A stretch of 64,000 nucleotides of DNA from Gluconacetobacter tumulisoli. GTDB lineage: Bacteria > Pseudomonadota > Alphaproteobacteria > Acetobacterales > Acetobacteraceae. The notes below the pieces were generated by a model. It made no database searches. It saw nothing but the letters and a program-made list of their open reading frames with translations, and was not told where the DNA came from. The position numbers were made by a program, and so were the translations under genes. The DNA lies in assembly GCF_014174155.1 (NCBI RefSeq), contig NZ_JABEQM010000012.1, positions 36,345 through 100,344 of the forward strand, given 5' to 3'. Positions 25,979 to 35,907 of this stretch are shown in pieces (positions within the stretch are counted from its first letter, which is position 1; each line of letters begins with the position of its first letter).

Positions 25979-27324
25979 TCATCGTATCCAATCGCGTGCC
26001 TTCGCCGCGCGAACGTACGCAGCCGGCCGGGGGCCTTGCCGTCGGCCTGCGTGACGCGGTGCGGGGCGGATCGTCGATGTGGTTCGGCTGGTCGGGCAAC
26101 CAGGCGGAGGGCGAGGGCGATCCGGAGCCCAGCTTCGACACCGTCGACGGCGTGACCTACGCCACCATCGACCTGACCGAGAGCCAGCACGAAGGATTCT
26201 ACCAGAATTTTTCCAACGGCATCCTCTGGCCGCTGTTCCACTATCGGGTGGGGCTGATGAATTATTCCCGCCGCGACTGGCAGATCTATCTGGAGGTCAA
26301 TGCCCTGTTCGCGCGGACGCTGGTGCCGCTGCTGAAGCCGGACGACGTGGTCTGGGTCCATGATTATCACCTGTTCCCGCTGGGGCAGGCGCTGCGCGAC
26401 CTGGGGGTGACGACGCGGATCGGCTTCTTCCTGCATATCCCCGTCCCGCCCTGGAGCCTCGTGCGGTCTCTGCCGGGCGCAGAACTGCTGCTGGAGGACC
26501 TGCAGGCCTACGACCTGATCGGCGTGCAGACGGACGAGGACGCGGACAATCTGAACCAGTCCTTTCGCGTGAACGGGCTGACGGAACGGGCGCGGGCCTT
26601 CCCGATCGGCATCGACCCGCATGAATTCCGTGCCCAGGCCGAGGCCGGGGTCGGCAGTGACGAGGCCGAACGCCTGCGTGCCAGCCTGCGGGGGGCGGCC
26701 CTGGTCCTGGGGGTCGACCGCCTGGATTATTCAAAAGGCCTGCCGGAACGGTTCCGGGGGTACGAGGCCCTGATCGCGCGCTATCCCGAACATCGCGGCA
26801 AGGTCACCTTCCTGCAGGTCGCCCCGGTATCGCGTGGCGACGTCGAGGAATATCGCCTGCTGCGCCGGCAGCTCGACGAACTGACGGGGCGGATCAACGG
26901 GGCCTATGCCGAATTCGACTGGACGCCGATCCGTTACATTACCCGGCCGATCGCGCGCGATATCCTGGCCGGATTCTACCGCATGGCCGACGTCGCGCTG
27001 ATCACGCCCCTGCGCGACGGCATGAACCTGGTGGCGAAGGAATATATCGCGGCCCAGGACGGCGAATCGCCTGGCGTGCTGGTCCTGTCGCATTTTGCGG
27101 GCGCCGCCCCCGAACTGGACGAGGCCGTCCTGGTCAACCCCTATGACGCGGACGAGATCGCGGACGCCCTGCACCAGGCGCTGACGATGGGGCTGGACGA
27201 ACGCAAGGCCCGGTGGCGCAAGCTGGATGCCGAGGTCCGCCGGACCACGGCCGGAAGCTGGGCCCGCGATTTCCTCCAGGCCCTCGACGAGGCCCAGGCC
27301 ACCCCGGCGACGCCTGCGGCATGA
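25966..27324 (+). CDS. otsA: Alpha,alpha-trehalose-phosphate synthase
   Basis: GT20 glycosyltransferase of 452 residues that joins UDP-glucose and glucose-6-phosphate. The start [10 protein letters not shown], the glucose-6-phosphate-binding [15 protein letters not shown] block, [34 protein letters not shown], and [16 protein letters not shown] are all present, so the enzyme looks complete. A tggaggagaa ribosome site lies within otsB. Its stop overlaps the dsbB start (ATGA). Confidence 0.95.
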   Translation: MGRLIIVSNRVPSPRERTQPAGGLAVGLRDAVRGGSSMWFGWSGNQAEGEGDPEPSFDTVDGVTYATIDLTESQHEGFYQNFSNGILWPLFHYRVGLMNYSRRDWQIYLEVNALFARTLVPLLKPDDVVWVHDYHLFPLGQALRDLGVTTRIGFFLHIPVPPWSLVRSLPGAELLLEDLQAYDLIGVQTDEDADNLNQSFRVNGLTERARAFPIGIDPHEFRAQAEAGVGSDEAERLRASLRGAALVLGVDRLDYSKGLPERFRGYEALIARYPEHRGKVTFLQVAPVSRGDVEEYRLLRRQLDELTGRINGAYAEFDWTPIRYITRPIARDILAGFYRMADVALITPLRDGMNLVAKEYIAAQDGESPGVLVLSHFAGAAPELDEAVLVNPYDADEIADALHQALTMGLDERKARWRKLDAEVRRTTAGSWARDFLQALDEAQATPATPAA

Positions 27325-27848
27325 GGCGTCGCAGGTCCAGGATGCGCGGCCGGGCGGGAAGGGGGGCCGGGCCGGGCCTGGTCCTGGCCGGCGGCGGCGC
27401 GCTGGCGCTGGCTGTGGCCGAATGGGCGGAACATGGGCTGGGGATGGTGCCCTGCGGTCTGTGCCTGTGGGAACGATGGCCGTATCGGTTCCTGCTGGTG
27501 CTGGGCCTGCTGGCGGCGGCGTTCCCGCCGGCGCGGCGGTGGCCGCTGCGCCTGTGCGTGCCCGTCCTGCTGGCGGCCTGTGTGCTGTCGGGTGTGCATG
27601 TGGGGGTGGAACAAGGCTGGTGGCCCAGCCCGCTGGCGGAATGCCAGGCCCCGGTCTTCCATGGCGGCACGTTCGCCGAGCGGCTGGCCGCCATGCCCGC
27701 CCGCCCGGCCAAACCCTGCGACGCGCCGGCCTATCTGCTCGACGCGCTGCCGCTGTCCATGACCGCGCTGGGCGGGCTTTACGCGCTGGTGCTGCTGACG
27801 GTCACAATGTTCGTCCTCGCCCGCGACCGAAGAACAGGCCCACGATGA
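27321..27848 (+). CDS. dsbB: Disulfide bond formation protein DsbB
   Basis: Inner-membrane protein of 175 residues with four hydrophobic segments that reoxidises DsbA and passes electrons to quinone. The two cysteine pairs required for activity are visible: Cys45/Cys48 in PCGLCLWERWPY and Cys108/Cys133 in the second periplasmic loop. The N-terminus is unusually Arg-rich. Coupling to otsA by ATGA overlap is unexpected for function and probably reflects operon packing. Its 3' end overlaps a converging small gene by 47 bases. Confidence 0.9.
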   Translation: MRRRRSRMRGRAGRGAGPGLVLAGGGALALAVAEWAEHGLGMVPCGLCLWERWPYRFLLVLGLLAAAFPPARRWPLRLCVPVLLAACVLSGVHVGVEQGWWPSPLAECQAPVFHGGTFAERLAAMPARPAKPCDAPAYLLDALPLSMTALGGLYALVLLTVTMFVLARDRRTGPR

Positions 27849-27978
27849 ACAGTACCAGGAAGATGAAGAACAGAATCTTGCCGATATAGGCAAAATTCGC
27901 GGCGACGCCGCCGAAGCCGAACACGGCCGCGACCAGCGCGAGGACGAGGAAGATCAACGTCCAGCGTAAGAGGTCCAT
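27802..27978 (-). CDS. DUF1328-family small membrane protein
   Basis: Protein of 58 residues with two hydrophobic helices (LLRWTLIFLVLALVAAVFGF and KILFFIFLVLFIVGLFF) and a basic tail, the standard form of the YtjA/DUF1328 family, often linked with envelope stress. The ATG at 27978 follows a GGAAGG ribosome site; an upstream ATG at 27999 would add seven residues. The convergent overlap with dsbB is unusual in being coding on both strands. Confidence 0.85.
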   Translation of the reverse strand: MDLLRWTLIFLVLALVAAVFGFGGVAANFAYIGKILFFIFLVLFIVGLFFGRGRGRTL

Positions 27979-28159
27979 GGGAAATCCTTCCGTTTGCATA
28001 CCGGGCGCGCACGATCGCGCCGCCGCGACGAGGGCCGCCCGCTATCACGGTTTCAATGCGTGGCGGCCCACAGGGTTGCTTCCGGCGCCCGGGCGCGTCA
28101 TGTCATCATAGGGTTCCGTCCCCGGTGACGGCCCAGAAACAGCAGGCGAGTGGCGCATC

Positions 28160-30217
28160 GTGTCGGATTTCCGGTCCCTCTATCGTCATGGCTTCGCGCG
28201 GATCGCGGGCTGCACCCTGCCGGTGGCGCTGGCCGATCCGCAGACCAATGTCGCGCGGATGGGCGACATGGTGCATGCCTGCCACACCGACGGGGTGGCG
28301 CTGGCGGTGTTTCCCGAACTGGGCGTGTCCGGATACGCCATCGAGGACCTGCGCCAGCAGGATGTTCTGCTGGACGAGGTCGGGCGCGCGCTGGCCCGCC
28401 TGGCCGAGATCACGGCGGACCTGACGCCGGTGGTGGTGGCGGGCGCGCCGCTGCGCCATGGCGATTCGCTGTATAACTGCGCCGTCGTGCTGCATCGCGG
28501 CACCGTGCTGGGCGTGGTGCCCAAGAGCTACCTGCCCAATTACCGCGAATTCTACGAGGCCCGTCATTTCACCCCCGGCGTCGGGCAGCGGGGCGGGATG
28601 ATCCATGTCGCCGGCCAGACCGCCCCGTTCGGCACCGACCTGCTGTTCGAGGCCGAGGACGTGCCCGGCCTGGTGATCGGGGTGGAGATCTGCGAGGATC
28701 TGTGGGTTCCCGCCCCGCCGAGCATCGACGCCGCCCTGGCGGGTGCGACGGTCGTCGCCAACCTGTCGGCCAGCGACATCACGGTGGGCAAGGCCGACAC
28801 GCGGCATCTGCTCTGCCGGTCGCAATCGGCGCGCTGTCTGTGTGCTTATGTCTATGCCGCCGCCGGCGAGGGCGAGTCGACGACCGACCTGGCCTGGGAC
28901 GGGCAGGTCTCGATCTTCGAGAACGGCGAACTGCTGGCCCAGACCGTGCGCTTTCCCCAGGGACCCCATCGGGCCGTGGCGGATGTCGACCTGGACCTGC
29001 TGCGGCAGGAACGTGCGCGGATGGGCACCTTCGCCGACAACCGGGCCGCCCGGTCGAGGGATGCCGGATCGGGCGGGGGCTGGCGGCGGATCGGCTTCGC
29101 GCTTTCGCCGCCACCGGGCGATCTGGGCCTGCGGCGGCGGATCGAGCGCTTTCCCTTCGTGCCCGCCGACCCCGCGCGGCTGGAACAGGATTGCTACGAG
29201 GCATGGACGATCCAGGTCTCGGCGCTCAAGCAGCGGCTGGCCGAGACGGGGACGCGCCGGATGGTGATCGGCGTGTCCGGCGGCCTGGATTCGACGCAGG
29301 CGCTTCTGGTGGCGGTCCGCGCGGCCGACGAACTCGGCCTCGGGCGGGAGGCGGTGCTGGGCTACACCATGCCGGGATTCGGGACCAGCGCCGGCACGCA
29401 ATCGAACGCCATGGCCCTGATGCGCGCGCTGGGCGTATCGGCCACGGAGCTGGACATCCGTCCCACGGCGCGCCTGATGCTGGAGGAGATGTGCCATCCC
29501 TTCGCCAGCGGCGCCGCGCAGTACGACGTGACGTTCGAGAACGTGCAGGCCGGCCTGCGAACCGATTTCCTGTTCCGGCTGGCCAACCAGCACGGAGGCA
29601 TCGTGATTGGCACCGGCGATCTGTCGGAACTGGCGCTGGGCTGGTGCACCTACGGTGTCGGCGACCAGATGTCGCACTACAACGTCAATGCCGGCCTGCC
29701 CAAGACGCTGATCCAGCACCTGATCCGCTGGGTCATCGCCGCGCGCCGGGTGGATGAGGCGGCATGCGACATCCTGACCGCGATCCTGGACACCGAGATT
29801 TCCCCCGAACTGATCCCTGCGGGCGAGAACCAGGCGTTGCAGAGCACCGAGGCCAGGATCGGCCCCTATGCCTTGCAGGATTTCACGCTGTTCTATGTCC
29901 TGCGCTACGGCTTCCGCCCGTCGCGCATCGCCTTCATGGCCGAAATCGCCTGGAAGGACGCAGCGGCGGGCGTCTGGCCGCCGGGCTTCCCCGAAGACCG
30001 GCGGGTGGCCTACGACCTGCCGACCATCCGCCACTGGCTGTCGGTGTTCCTGGCGCGCTTCTTCGGCTTCAGCCAGTTCAAGCGCTCGGCGGTGCCCAAC
30101 GGGCCGAAGGTGGTGGCTGGTGGGGCACTGTCACCCCGCGGCGACTGGCGCGCGCCATCGGATGGCAATGCGCGGATCTGGCTGACCGAACTGGAACGTA
30201 ACGTGCCGCGGGCGTAG
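28160..30217 (+). CDS. nadE: Glutamine-dependent NAD+ synthetase
   Basis: Two-domain enzyme of 685 residues that makes NAD from deamido-NAD, using ammonia from glutamine. The N-terminal nitrilase-type glutaminase shows Glu53, Lys122 and Cys178 (in EICEDLW), giving the Glu-Lys-Cys triad. The C-terminal synthetase has the ATP pyrophosphatase P-loop SGGLDS at 373-378 and [16 protein letters not shown] downstream. This is the long bacterial type similar to the Mycobacterium enzyme. The start is GTG at 28160. It has its own short intergenic region and no linked gene on the same strand. Confidence 0.95.
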   Translation: MSDFRSLYRHGFARIAGCTLPVALADPQTNVARMGDMVHACHTDGVALAVFPELGVSGYAIEDLRQQDVLLDEVGRALARLAEITADLTPVVVAGAPLRHGDSLYNCAVVLHRGTVLGVVPKSYLPNYREFYEARHFTPGVGQRGGMIHVAGQTAPFGTDLLFEAEDVPGLVIGVEICEDLWVPAPPSIDAALAGATVVANLSASDITVGKADTRHLLCRSQSARCLCAYVYAAAGEGESTTDLAWDGQVSIFENGELLAQTVRFPQGPHRAVADVDLDLLRQERARMGTFADNRAARSRDAGSGGGWRRIGFALSPPPGDLGLRRRIERFPFVPADPARLEQDCYEAWTIQVSALKQRLAETGTRRMVIGVSGGLDSTQALLVAVRAADELGLGREAVLGYTMPGFGTSAGTQSNAMALMRALGVSATELDIRPTARLMLEEMCHPFASGAAQYDVTFENVQAGLRTDFLFRLANQHGGIVIGTGDLSELALGWCTYGVGDQMSHYNVNAGLPKTLIQHLIRWVIAARRVDEAACDILTAILDTEISPELIPAGENQALQSTEARIGPYALQDFTLFYVLRYGFRPSRIAFMAEIAWKDAAAGVWPPGFPEDRRVAYDLPTIRHWLSVFLARFFGFSQFKRSAVPNGPKVVAGGALSPRGDWRAPSDGNARIWLTELERNVPRA

Positions 30218-30234
30218 GGCGGAGCAAAGGAAGG

Positions 30235-30274
30235 TCGGGCGCTGCCCGAACCCGGCAAGGGCCTTGGCCCTTGC
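30235..30274 (-). repeat. Double-hairpin intergenic repeat (family R1)
   Basis: TCGGGC-gct-GCCCGA (30235-30249), then ACCCG-type linker and GCAAGGGCC-tt-GGCCCTTGC (30255-30274). All stems are perfect, and it differs by a single base from the copy at 19389. It lies right after nadE and marks the left edge of the lower-GC region that holds the beta-glucosidase gene. Confidence 0.75.
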
Positions 30275-30471
30275 ATCCCGCTCGTTTTGTGAAGGCCTGT
30301 GCGCGAATGAAATGCTGTTTCTATCGGGCATGAAATTTCAATAGCCAGGTGCTTCGGCTTTTTTCGCCTCTCGTTCTTCTTTCGAATGGCCTGAAGCTCT
30401 GAATTGACAGCTTGTTTGTTCCGAATTCAAAATAGGTTGACCTCTTCAACGCGTTTCAAACAGGGCAGGTG

Positions 30472-32655
30472 ATGACGCTATTTTTAGTGAAAGCTCGTTT
30501 TATTCTTGCTATCGCCATGACCTTCCTGTCCGTACAATCTGCATTTGCTCAAAGCCCGACCGAGCGGAGCAGCCAACTCGTCAAATCGATGTCGCTGGAC
30601 GAGCAACTGGCCATTGTTTACAGCCGCGACGGCGGCGGATTTGGCGCGGCTGCCATTCCTGAGGGGGCCCTCGGATCAGCCGCCTTCCTCAAATTTCCCG
30701 CGCGCCTTGGACTGCCCAATCTGGAATATTCGGACGCAGGATTAGGCGTCGGAGATCCGCGTCGCGTGCGTGCCCACGGCGTTGCCGTTTCGCTTCCCGC
30801 AGGTCTGGCAACCGCCAGTACCTGGGACCCCGACATGGCGCGCGAAGGCGGGCGCATGATCGGTTCGGAAGCGTGGCGCACCGGGTTCAACGTCCTTCTT
30901 GCGGGAGGCGCGGATTTGACCCGCGACCCGCGCAACGGCCGCAATTTTGAATACGCAGGCGAAGACCCCCTGCTTACCGGCCTCATCGTCGGCGCGACGA
31001 TTGCTGGTATTCAGTCCCGCCATGTCATTTCCACCCTCAAACATTTCGCGATGAATGATCTTGAAACATCGCGGATGACGATGAGCGCCAATATCAGCCC
31101 CGGCGCCATGAGGGAAAGCGACCTGCTCGGTTTCGAAATCGCCATCGAGAGTGGACATCCAGGCTCGGTGATGTGTTCCTACAATCGGGTGAACGATCTC
31201 TACGCCTGTGAGAATTCATATCTCCTGACGCAAACCCTCAAGCATGACTGGAACTATCCCGGTTTCGTCATGTCAGACTGGGGGGCGGACCACACGACCG
31301 TGCGCGCCGCGCTTGCCGGTCTCGATCAGGAATCTTCAGGAAATACCATCGATTCGCGGCTCTTTTTCGGGAACGCGCTGGCGGATGCCGTCCACAGGGG
31401 ACAGGTTCCCCAGGGGCGCGTAGCCGATATGGCCCGGCGCATCCTGTATGCCGTGTATGACGTCGGGCTCCCCGATCATCCTCCGGTGATCGGCCCGATC
31501 GATGTCGCCGCAGACATGGCTGTCGCACAAAAGGATGAGGAAGAAGGAGCCGTCCTGCTGAGGAACGCGCACGACATCCTTCCGCTGCGCCGGGACATGC
31601 GTGTTCTGGTCGTTGGCGGTCACGCGGATGCAGGCGTTCTCTCCGGCGGCGGTTCGGCACAGGTTCCGGCAATCGGCGGAAACGCTGTTCCGGTAGATGA
31701 GACCCGTCTCCCGTGGCCCGGAGCGCCTGTCTATTTTCGCTCGTCTCCGCTCAAGGCCATGCAGGCGCTTGGGTTGGGACCCGTGACGTATGAGTCCGGT
31801 ACGGATATCGCGCGCGCAGGCAATGCGGCACGCCATGCCGATGCCGTCGTGGTCTTTGCAACCAAATGGTCGGTGGAATCCATCGATTCTTCCGATTTGG
31901 CGCTGCCGGGCAAACAGAATGACCTGATCGCCGCTCTGGCGAGAGCCAACCGGCATGTCATCGTGGTTCTGGAAACGGGTAATCCGGTCGAAATGCCGTG
32001 GGTAAACGACGTCGCAGGCGTCCTGGAAGCCTGGTATCCCGGTGCCGCAGGCGGACAGGCCATCGCCCGTCTTCTCTATGGCCTGGCAAATCCTTCAGGC
32101 CATCTTCCCATGACGTTCCCCTCCGCAACAACGCAGCTGGCCCATCCGGATATTGCGGGTGTCGATGCGAGAACCGCCTTTGATGTGCAGTTCCATACCG
32201 ATCAGGAGCTTTTCTATGACGAAGGAAGCGAGGTCGGCTATCGCTGGTTCGATCGCCAGCGTCAGACGCCGCTTTTTCCGTTCGGTTTTGGGCTCTCCTA
32301 CGCGAATTTCCAATTGGGCGGTCTCCAGCTTCATCCCGGCGCGAAAAGCCTGTCGGCCAGCTTCACCGTCAGGAATATCAGCCGGCGTCAAGGCGTGGCG
32401 GTGCCCCAGATCTACGTGACCCTTCCCGATGGGGGGGGACGCAGACTGGCCGGGTGGCAACGCATCGTTCTGGCTGCCGGGGAAAGCAGAACTGCGACTG
32501 TGACAATCGATCCGCGTATTCTCGCGCATTTCGATGCCGCGCACGATTGCTGGCGCATTCCGAAAGGCGATTTCACCGTGCGCCTTGCCAGAAGCGCTTC
32601 GGACAACGGATCCACATTGGTCATCAGCATGCCGGAGTGGATCATGGCACCGTAG
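30472..32655 (+). CDS. Secreted glycoside hydrolase family 3 beta-glucosidase
   Basis: Exported enzyme of 727 residues with a signal peptide (cleavage near AFAQ). The GH3 N-terminal barrel contains NPR-type GGADLTRDPRNGRNFEYAGEDP (split), KHFAMNDLETSR, and the nucleophile Asp269 in VMSDWGADH. The GH3 C-terminal domain starts near residue 360, and a fibronectin-III-like domain ends the protein (PQIYVTLPDGGGRRLAGWQ). It should release glucose or another sugar from beta-glucosides such as plant aryl-glucosides or cellobiose. GC content is clearly lower than in neighbours (sampled lines 52-65%), which suggests acquisition. An ATG at 30472 or a GTG at 30469 is the start. Confidence 0.92.
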   Translation: MTLFLVKARFILAIAMTFLSVQSAFAQSPTERSSQLVKSMSLDEQLAIVYSRDGGGFGAAAIPEGALGSAAFLKFPARLGLPNLEYSDAGLGVGDPRRVRAHGVAVSLPAGLATASTWDPDMAREGGRMIGSEAWRTGFNVLLAGGADLTRDPRNGRNFEYAGEDPLLTGLIVGATIAGIQSRHVISTLKHFAMNDLETSRMTMSANISPGAMRESDLLGFEIAIESGHPGSVMCSYNRVNDLYACENSYLLTQTLKHDWNYPGFVMSDWGADHTTVRAALAGLDQESSGNTIDSRLFFGNALADAVHRGQVPQGRVADMARRILYAVYDVGLPDHPPVIGPIDVAADMAVAQKDEEEGAVLLRNAHDILPLRRDMRVLVVGGHADAGVLSGGGSAQVPAIGGNAVPVDETRLPWPGAPVYFRSSPLKAMQALGLGPVTYESGTDIARAGNAARHADAVVVFATKWSVESIDSSDLALPGKQNDLIAALARANRHVIVVLETGNPVEMPWVNDVAGVLEAWYPGAAGGQAIARLLYGLANPSGHLPMTFPSATTQLAHPDIAGVDARTAFDVQFHTDQELFYDEGSEVGYRWFDRQRQTPLFPFGFGLSYANFQLGGLQLHPGAKSLSASFTVRNISRRQGVAVPQIYVTLPDGGGRRLAGWQRIVLAAGESRTATVTIDPRILAHFDAAHDCWRIPKGDFTVRLARSASDNGSTLVISMPEWIMAP

Positions 32656-32767
32656 ACATGCGTTGCGAGTGGAATTTCAGCGAACGGTTCCGTCGTGTCA
32701 CTCTCACGGAACCGGACCGGTTTTCAAAGACCGATGACTTTTGAAATCCGGTTATAATAATAGGGGG

Positions 32768-32806
32768 CCAGGGCCTCAGGCCCTGGTGGGTTCGGGCGAG
32801 GCCCGA
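32768..32806 (+). repeat. Double-hairpin intergenic repeat (family R1)
   Basis: CCAGGGCC-tca-GGCCCTGG, TGGGT, then TCGGGC-gag-GCCCGA, all stems perfect. It is preceded at 32743 by TTTGAAATCCGG, the core word of the second repeat type. It lies between the beta-glucosidase gene and the converging glycosyltransferase gene, closing the right edge of the low-GC region. Confidence 0.75.
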
Positions 32807-32809
32807 AAA

Positions 32810-35719
32810 TCAGCCTCGGTTCCGGACGTCCGGTGCCGTCAGGCGGACCCAGGGGTGGCGGGCGCGCAGCAGGGCGACGACTGCCGGTTTATGGCCGGCC
32901 TGTTCCGTCAGAGTGTCGGTCATGGCGGCGTCGTGGACGCGGTATTCGGCCAGGATCTGGGGCACGTGGGTGCCGGCGATGCCGTATTCGGCCAGCGTGC
33001 ACCACAAATCGTAATCCTCCCACCCCATGGCGTCGCGCTGGACGTAGTAGCCGCCGACCGCGGCCCAGGCCCATTTCGCCACCAACGCCATGGCGTCGAC
33101 GCTGTTGCCGCCCACCAGCCGGCCGGGGTGGAACGGGACGTCGCCCAGCAGGCCCTGGGCGCGACCGAATCGGCGAATGACGGGATAGGCGTATCCGGCG
33201 TCGCCGATGGCCGCCAGCAGCGCGGCGCAGGCCTCGGGCAGCAGCCGGTTGTCGGCGTCCAGTTGCAGGACATGGGGTGTTTCCGCCGCCGCCATGCCGA
33301 TATTGCGCGCGCCGCCCAGCCCGGCATTGTGTGTCGCGCGCAGGACCAGCAGCCGGTTGAAGCGCGCCGCATGCCGTTCGGCCCACGACAGCAGCAGCGC
33401 CGCCGTATCGTCGGACGAGGCGTCGTCCACCACGATGAGATCCAGCGGGTCCAGCGTCTGGTGACGCACCGACTCCAACGCCTCGATGATATGGTCGGCG
33501 TAATTATAGGCGGTGACGACCACCGTGACGGCGGCGTCGCGTAGCCGGTCGCAGGCGAACAGAATGTCGCTGTCCGGGATGTCGGGCACCTCGCGGATGC
33601 GCCATGCACCGCGCGCCAGGGCGATCTCGCCCGCCCGCGCGGCCTCCGCGTCGCCGGCCAGCCCCGCGATCGCAGGGGCCAGCAGGGCGGCCTGGCGGTA
33701 CGGCCCGTAGTCCCACAGCACAGTGTGGAACGCATCGCGGGCCATGCGATGGCGCAGGGCGCGGTCGTCGACCAGCGCCAGCAGGGCGTCCTCCCATTCT
33801 GCTGTGCCATCGGCCAGCAGGCCGGTGACGCCGTGGCGTACCGCGTCACGGAACGGCGCGGTGGGCGAGACGACGGAACACACGCCGGCCAGTGCGGCCT
33901 CGAAGAATTTCAGCTCGCTCTTGGCTTCGCAGAACGGATTGCCGATCTCCAGCGGGGCGATGGAAATATCCAGGCGCGCCAGTTCGCCGGGCAAGGCCTC
34001 CAATGGCACCATGTCGCGCCATTCGATCCGTGCGGCGTGGGGACGCAATTCCGGGAATTCGTCGGTCAGCAGCAGGGGACGGCCGCCGCCGGCCTCGCGA
34101 AACAGGACCAGCCGCACGGCGGGACGGCGTTCCAAGACGCGCAGCAGGCCGGGCAGCGCCTGGCGGAAGTCGCGCTGGTGCGTGCGCGATCCGGTAGCGT
34201 AGCCGATCCGTACCAGCCCGTCCGGAAGGCAGGCCGCCCGTCGCCGCACGGCCTGGCGTGACCGGCGCAGCGTCTCCGCGTCGTAGGTGTTCGGCCACAC
34301 GAATGTCAGCGGCGCGAAGGGGCGCATCCGCGTGGCCAGGGCTTCGGTAGGCGCCACTCCCACGTCGCAGGCCCGCAAGGTGCGCTGCATGTCCGTGAAC
34401 ATGCGTTCGATCCGCGCCACCGGTGCGTATCCGGTGCGGATGCCGTCGATCAGGTCAGTGCGCGCCAGGGACGGTTCGAACACGATGTCGTCGGCATCGA
34501 AAGCCAGGACCGTGCCGCGAGCCCGCGCCAGGGCCAGCAGCGTGTCGACATGGCCGCTGAATTCGACCCGCCACAGCACGATCAGGTCGGCCCAGTTCAC
34601 GTCGTCGGGTCCGACGGCGGCGCAATCCCGGCATCGCGCGTCAAATCCGGCCGTCCGGCATGCGGCGGCGTTGCGCGCCACGCGATACAGCGTACCGGGC
34701 GTTTCCGGCTCGCCCGACACGAAAAGGACGTGGCGGATCGGACGCTTTCGCGGCGCGGGCGCAGGCGGCGCGTCCGGCATTGGACCGCTCAGGCGATGGG
34801 CGAGGGCGCCGGCGATCCGGCGCAATGGACCGAGCATCGGGCCGGTGGCCGCCTCCTGCGGGGGCGGGGTGGGCTGCAGAGGGGTGCTATATCCCTCCGG
34901 CGGTGGGACGACGTCCCGCCGGTTCAGGGCCAGTCGCATTTCCATGGCGTCCAGGCGCAGGCGGCTCATCTCCTGCCGGATCCGCGTGAGATCGGCCTGC
35001 GCGTCGGCCAGTTGGCACCGCGCCGCCCAGTGCGCGCCGATGGCGGCGAAGCGTTCCACGATATTGGCCTGCGCATGATCGTCCCCGTCCAGCAGCGCGC
35101 ACAGCGCGGCGATGGGGGCGGGGCAGCACCCCGCCGCCGCCAGCAGCAGTCCGTCGCCCAGCGGCAGGCGTGCGGACGGATCGTTCGGCCAGTTCCGTCC
35201 GGGCCAGCAGGCCTGTGGCCCGTCCTTGTTTATGCCGTGTACAACGACAACCCCCCGGTCCGTCAGAAACGAGGGCAGATGGTCGAGCGCCGGCGCGCCG
35301 CTCATGCGGGCATCCAGGTACAGCAGGTCGAACCGGTCATGCGGTGGATGGGCGCCGTCCGGCGCCAGGATGCGGATGTCGGTGGTCAGCCGCCGGCGCC
35401 GGGCGACATCGCGCAGCAGGACCGGGATCGCGGACCGTCCTGGGGCGTCGCCACCGCCGACGCCGATGCGGCGCGGCCGGGCCAGTGTCGTCACCCAGGC
35501 CAGGAACGGCAGGATCGCGCAGGTCGCGCGGTCGGGATCGAGGACCGGCGGCATGCAGAAGAACGGGTCGAGGGCATCACGGCCCAGCAGCGCCAGATCG
35601 TCGGCCCAGTCAGTCCGGTCGGCGGCCCGATCGTCGTTCCGGCCTACGCTCCGCTTGCCGGACAGGACCGGGTCGCCACGCGTGATCGGGAACGAGGGGG
35701 AGCGTTCGTCAGGGTCCAT
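32810..35719 (-). CDS. Large multi-domain glycosyltransferase (methyltransferase-like, GT-B and GT2 modules)
   Basis: Protein of 969 residues, without signal peptide or membrane segments. Order of regions: a methyltransferase-24-like domain (about 60-200, FDLLYLDARMSGAPALDHL), a coiled-coil stretch (about 225-262), a GT-B glycosyltransferase module (about 328-690) with YATGSRTHQRDF and the SELKFFEAAL motif, and a GT2 module (about 730-969) with VVVTAYNYADHI, DDASSDDT, the metal-binding DAD at 821-823 and WEDYDLW. Such assemblies make complex surface glycans or glycoproteins. The GT-B module is recognisably related to the first module of the 922-residue enzyme at 37.3 kb. It is divergent from the beta-roll protein gene. 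Confidence 0.85.
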   Translation of the reverse strand: MDPDERSPSFPITRGDPVLSGKRSVGRNDDRAADRTDWADDLALLGRDALDPFFCMPPVLDPDRATCAILPFLAWVTTLARPRRIGVGGGDAPGRSAIPVLLRDVARRRRLTTDIRILAPDGAHPPHDRFDLLYLDARMSGAPALDHLPSFLTDRGVVVVHGINKDGPQACWPGRNWPNDPSARLPLGDGLLLAAAGCCPAPIAALCALLDGDDHAQANIVERFAAIGAHWAARCQLADAQADLTRIRQEMSRLRLDAMEMRLALNRRDVVPPPEGYSTPLQPTPPPQEAATGPMLGPLRRIAGALAHRLSGPMPDAPPAPAPRKRPIRHVLFVSGEPETPGTLYRVARNAAACRTAGFDARCRDCAAVGPDDVNWADLIVLWRVEFSGHVDTLLALARARGTVLAFDADDIVFEPSLARTDLIDGIRTGYAPVARIERMFTDMQRTLRACDVGVAPTEALATRMRPFAPLTFVWPNTYDAETLRRSRQAVRRRAACLPDGLVRIGYATGSRTHQRDFRQALPGLLRVLERRPAVRLVLFREAGGGRPLLLTDEFPELRPHAARIEWRDMVPLEALPGELARLDISIAPLEIGNPFCEAKSELKFFEAALAGVCSVVSPTAPFRDAVRHGVTGLLADGTAEWEDALLALVDDRALRHRMARDAFHTVLWDYGPYRQAALLAPAIAGLAGDAEAARAGEIALARGAWRIREVPDIPDSDILFACDRLRDAAVTVVVTAYNYADHIIEALESVRHQTLDPLDLIVVDDASSDDTAALLLSWAERHAARFNRLLVLRATHNAGLGGARNIGMAAAETPHVLQLDADNRLLPEACAALLAAIGDAGYAYPVIRRFGRAQGLLGDVPFHPGRLVGGNSVDAMALVAKWAWAAVGGYYVQRDAMGWEDYDLWCTLAEYGIAGTHVPQILAEYRVHDAAMTDTLTEQAGHKPAVVALLRARHPWVRLTAPDVRNRG

Positions 35720-35907
35720 CGGAATGTCGTCGTCCGTGATCGGAGGGGCAGTTTCTTCATCCCTTCCGGCTAGACGTTAATATTTTGGGAACATCTATCG
35801 TGTTTCATGTCCGTGTCGTTCTGGAGACGGAAGTGTCCGGTTGAGGTGCGTGCCGGCCGCCCCAGGATCCTGGGATGGTCGGAAAACATGGGTGGGGAGC
35901 ACGACAG
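35720..35907. promoter_or_regulatory. Divergent promoter region of the surface-glycan locus
   Basis: Gap of 188 bases between the 969-residue glycosyltransferase gene (minus) and the beta-roll protein gene (plus). It contains an AT-rich core near 35773-35805 (ttaatattttgggaa) suited to divergent promoters. No defined operator was recognised. A ggggag ribosome site ends it, just before the GTG start at 35908. Confidence 0.35.

Noticed and set aside
28106..30034. Open frame of 642 residues antisense to nadE
   Set aside because: Covers the well-supported NAD synthetase in reverse; its translation has no domain and the biased composition of a reverse-frame artefact.
30235..32806. Composite transposon around the beta-glucosidase gene
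   Set aside because: The flanking elements are the same short R1 repeats that occur elsewhere at gene ends; there is no transposase, terminal inverted repeats of IS type or visible target duplication.
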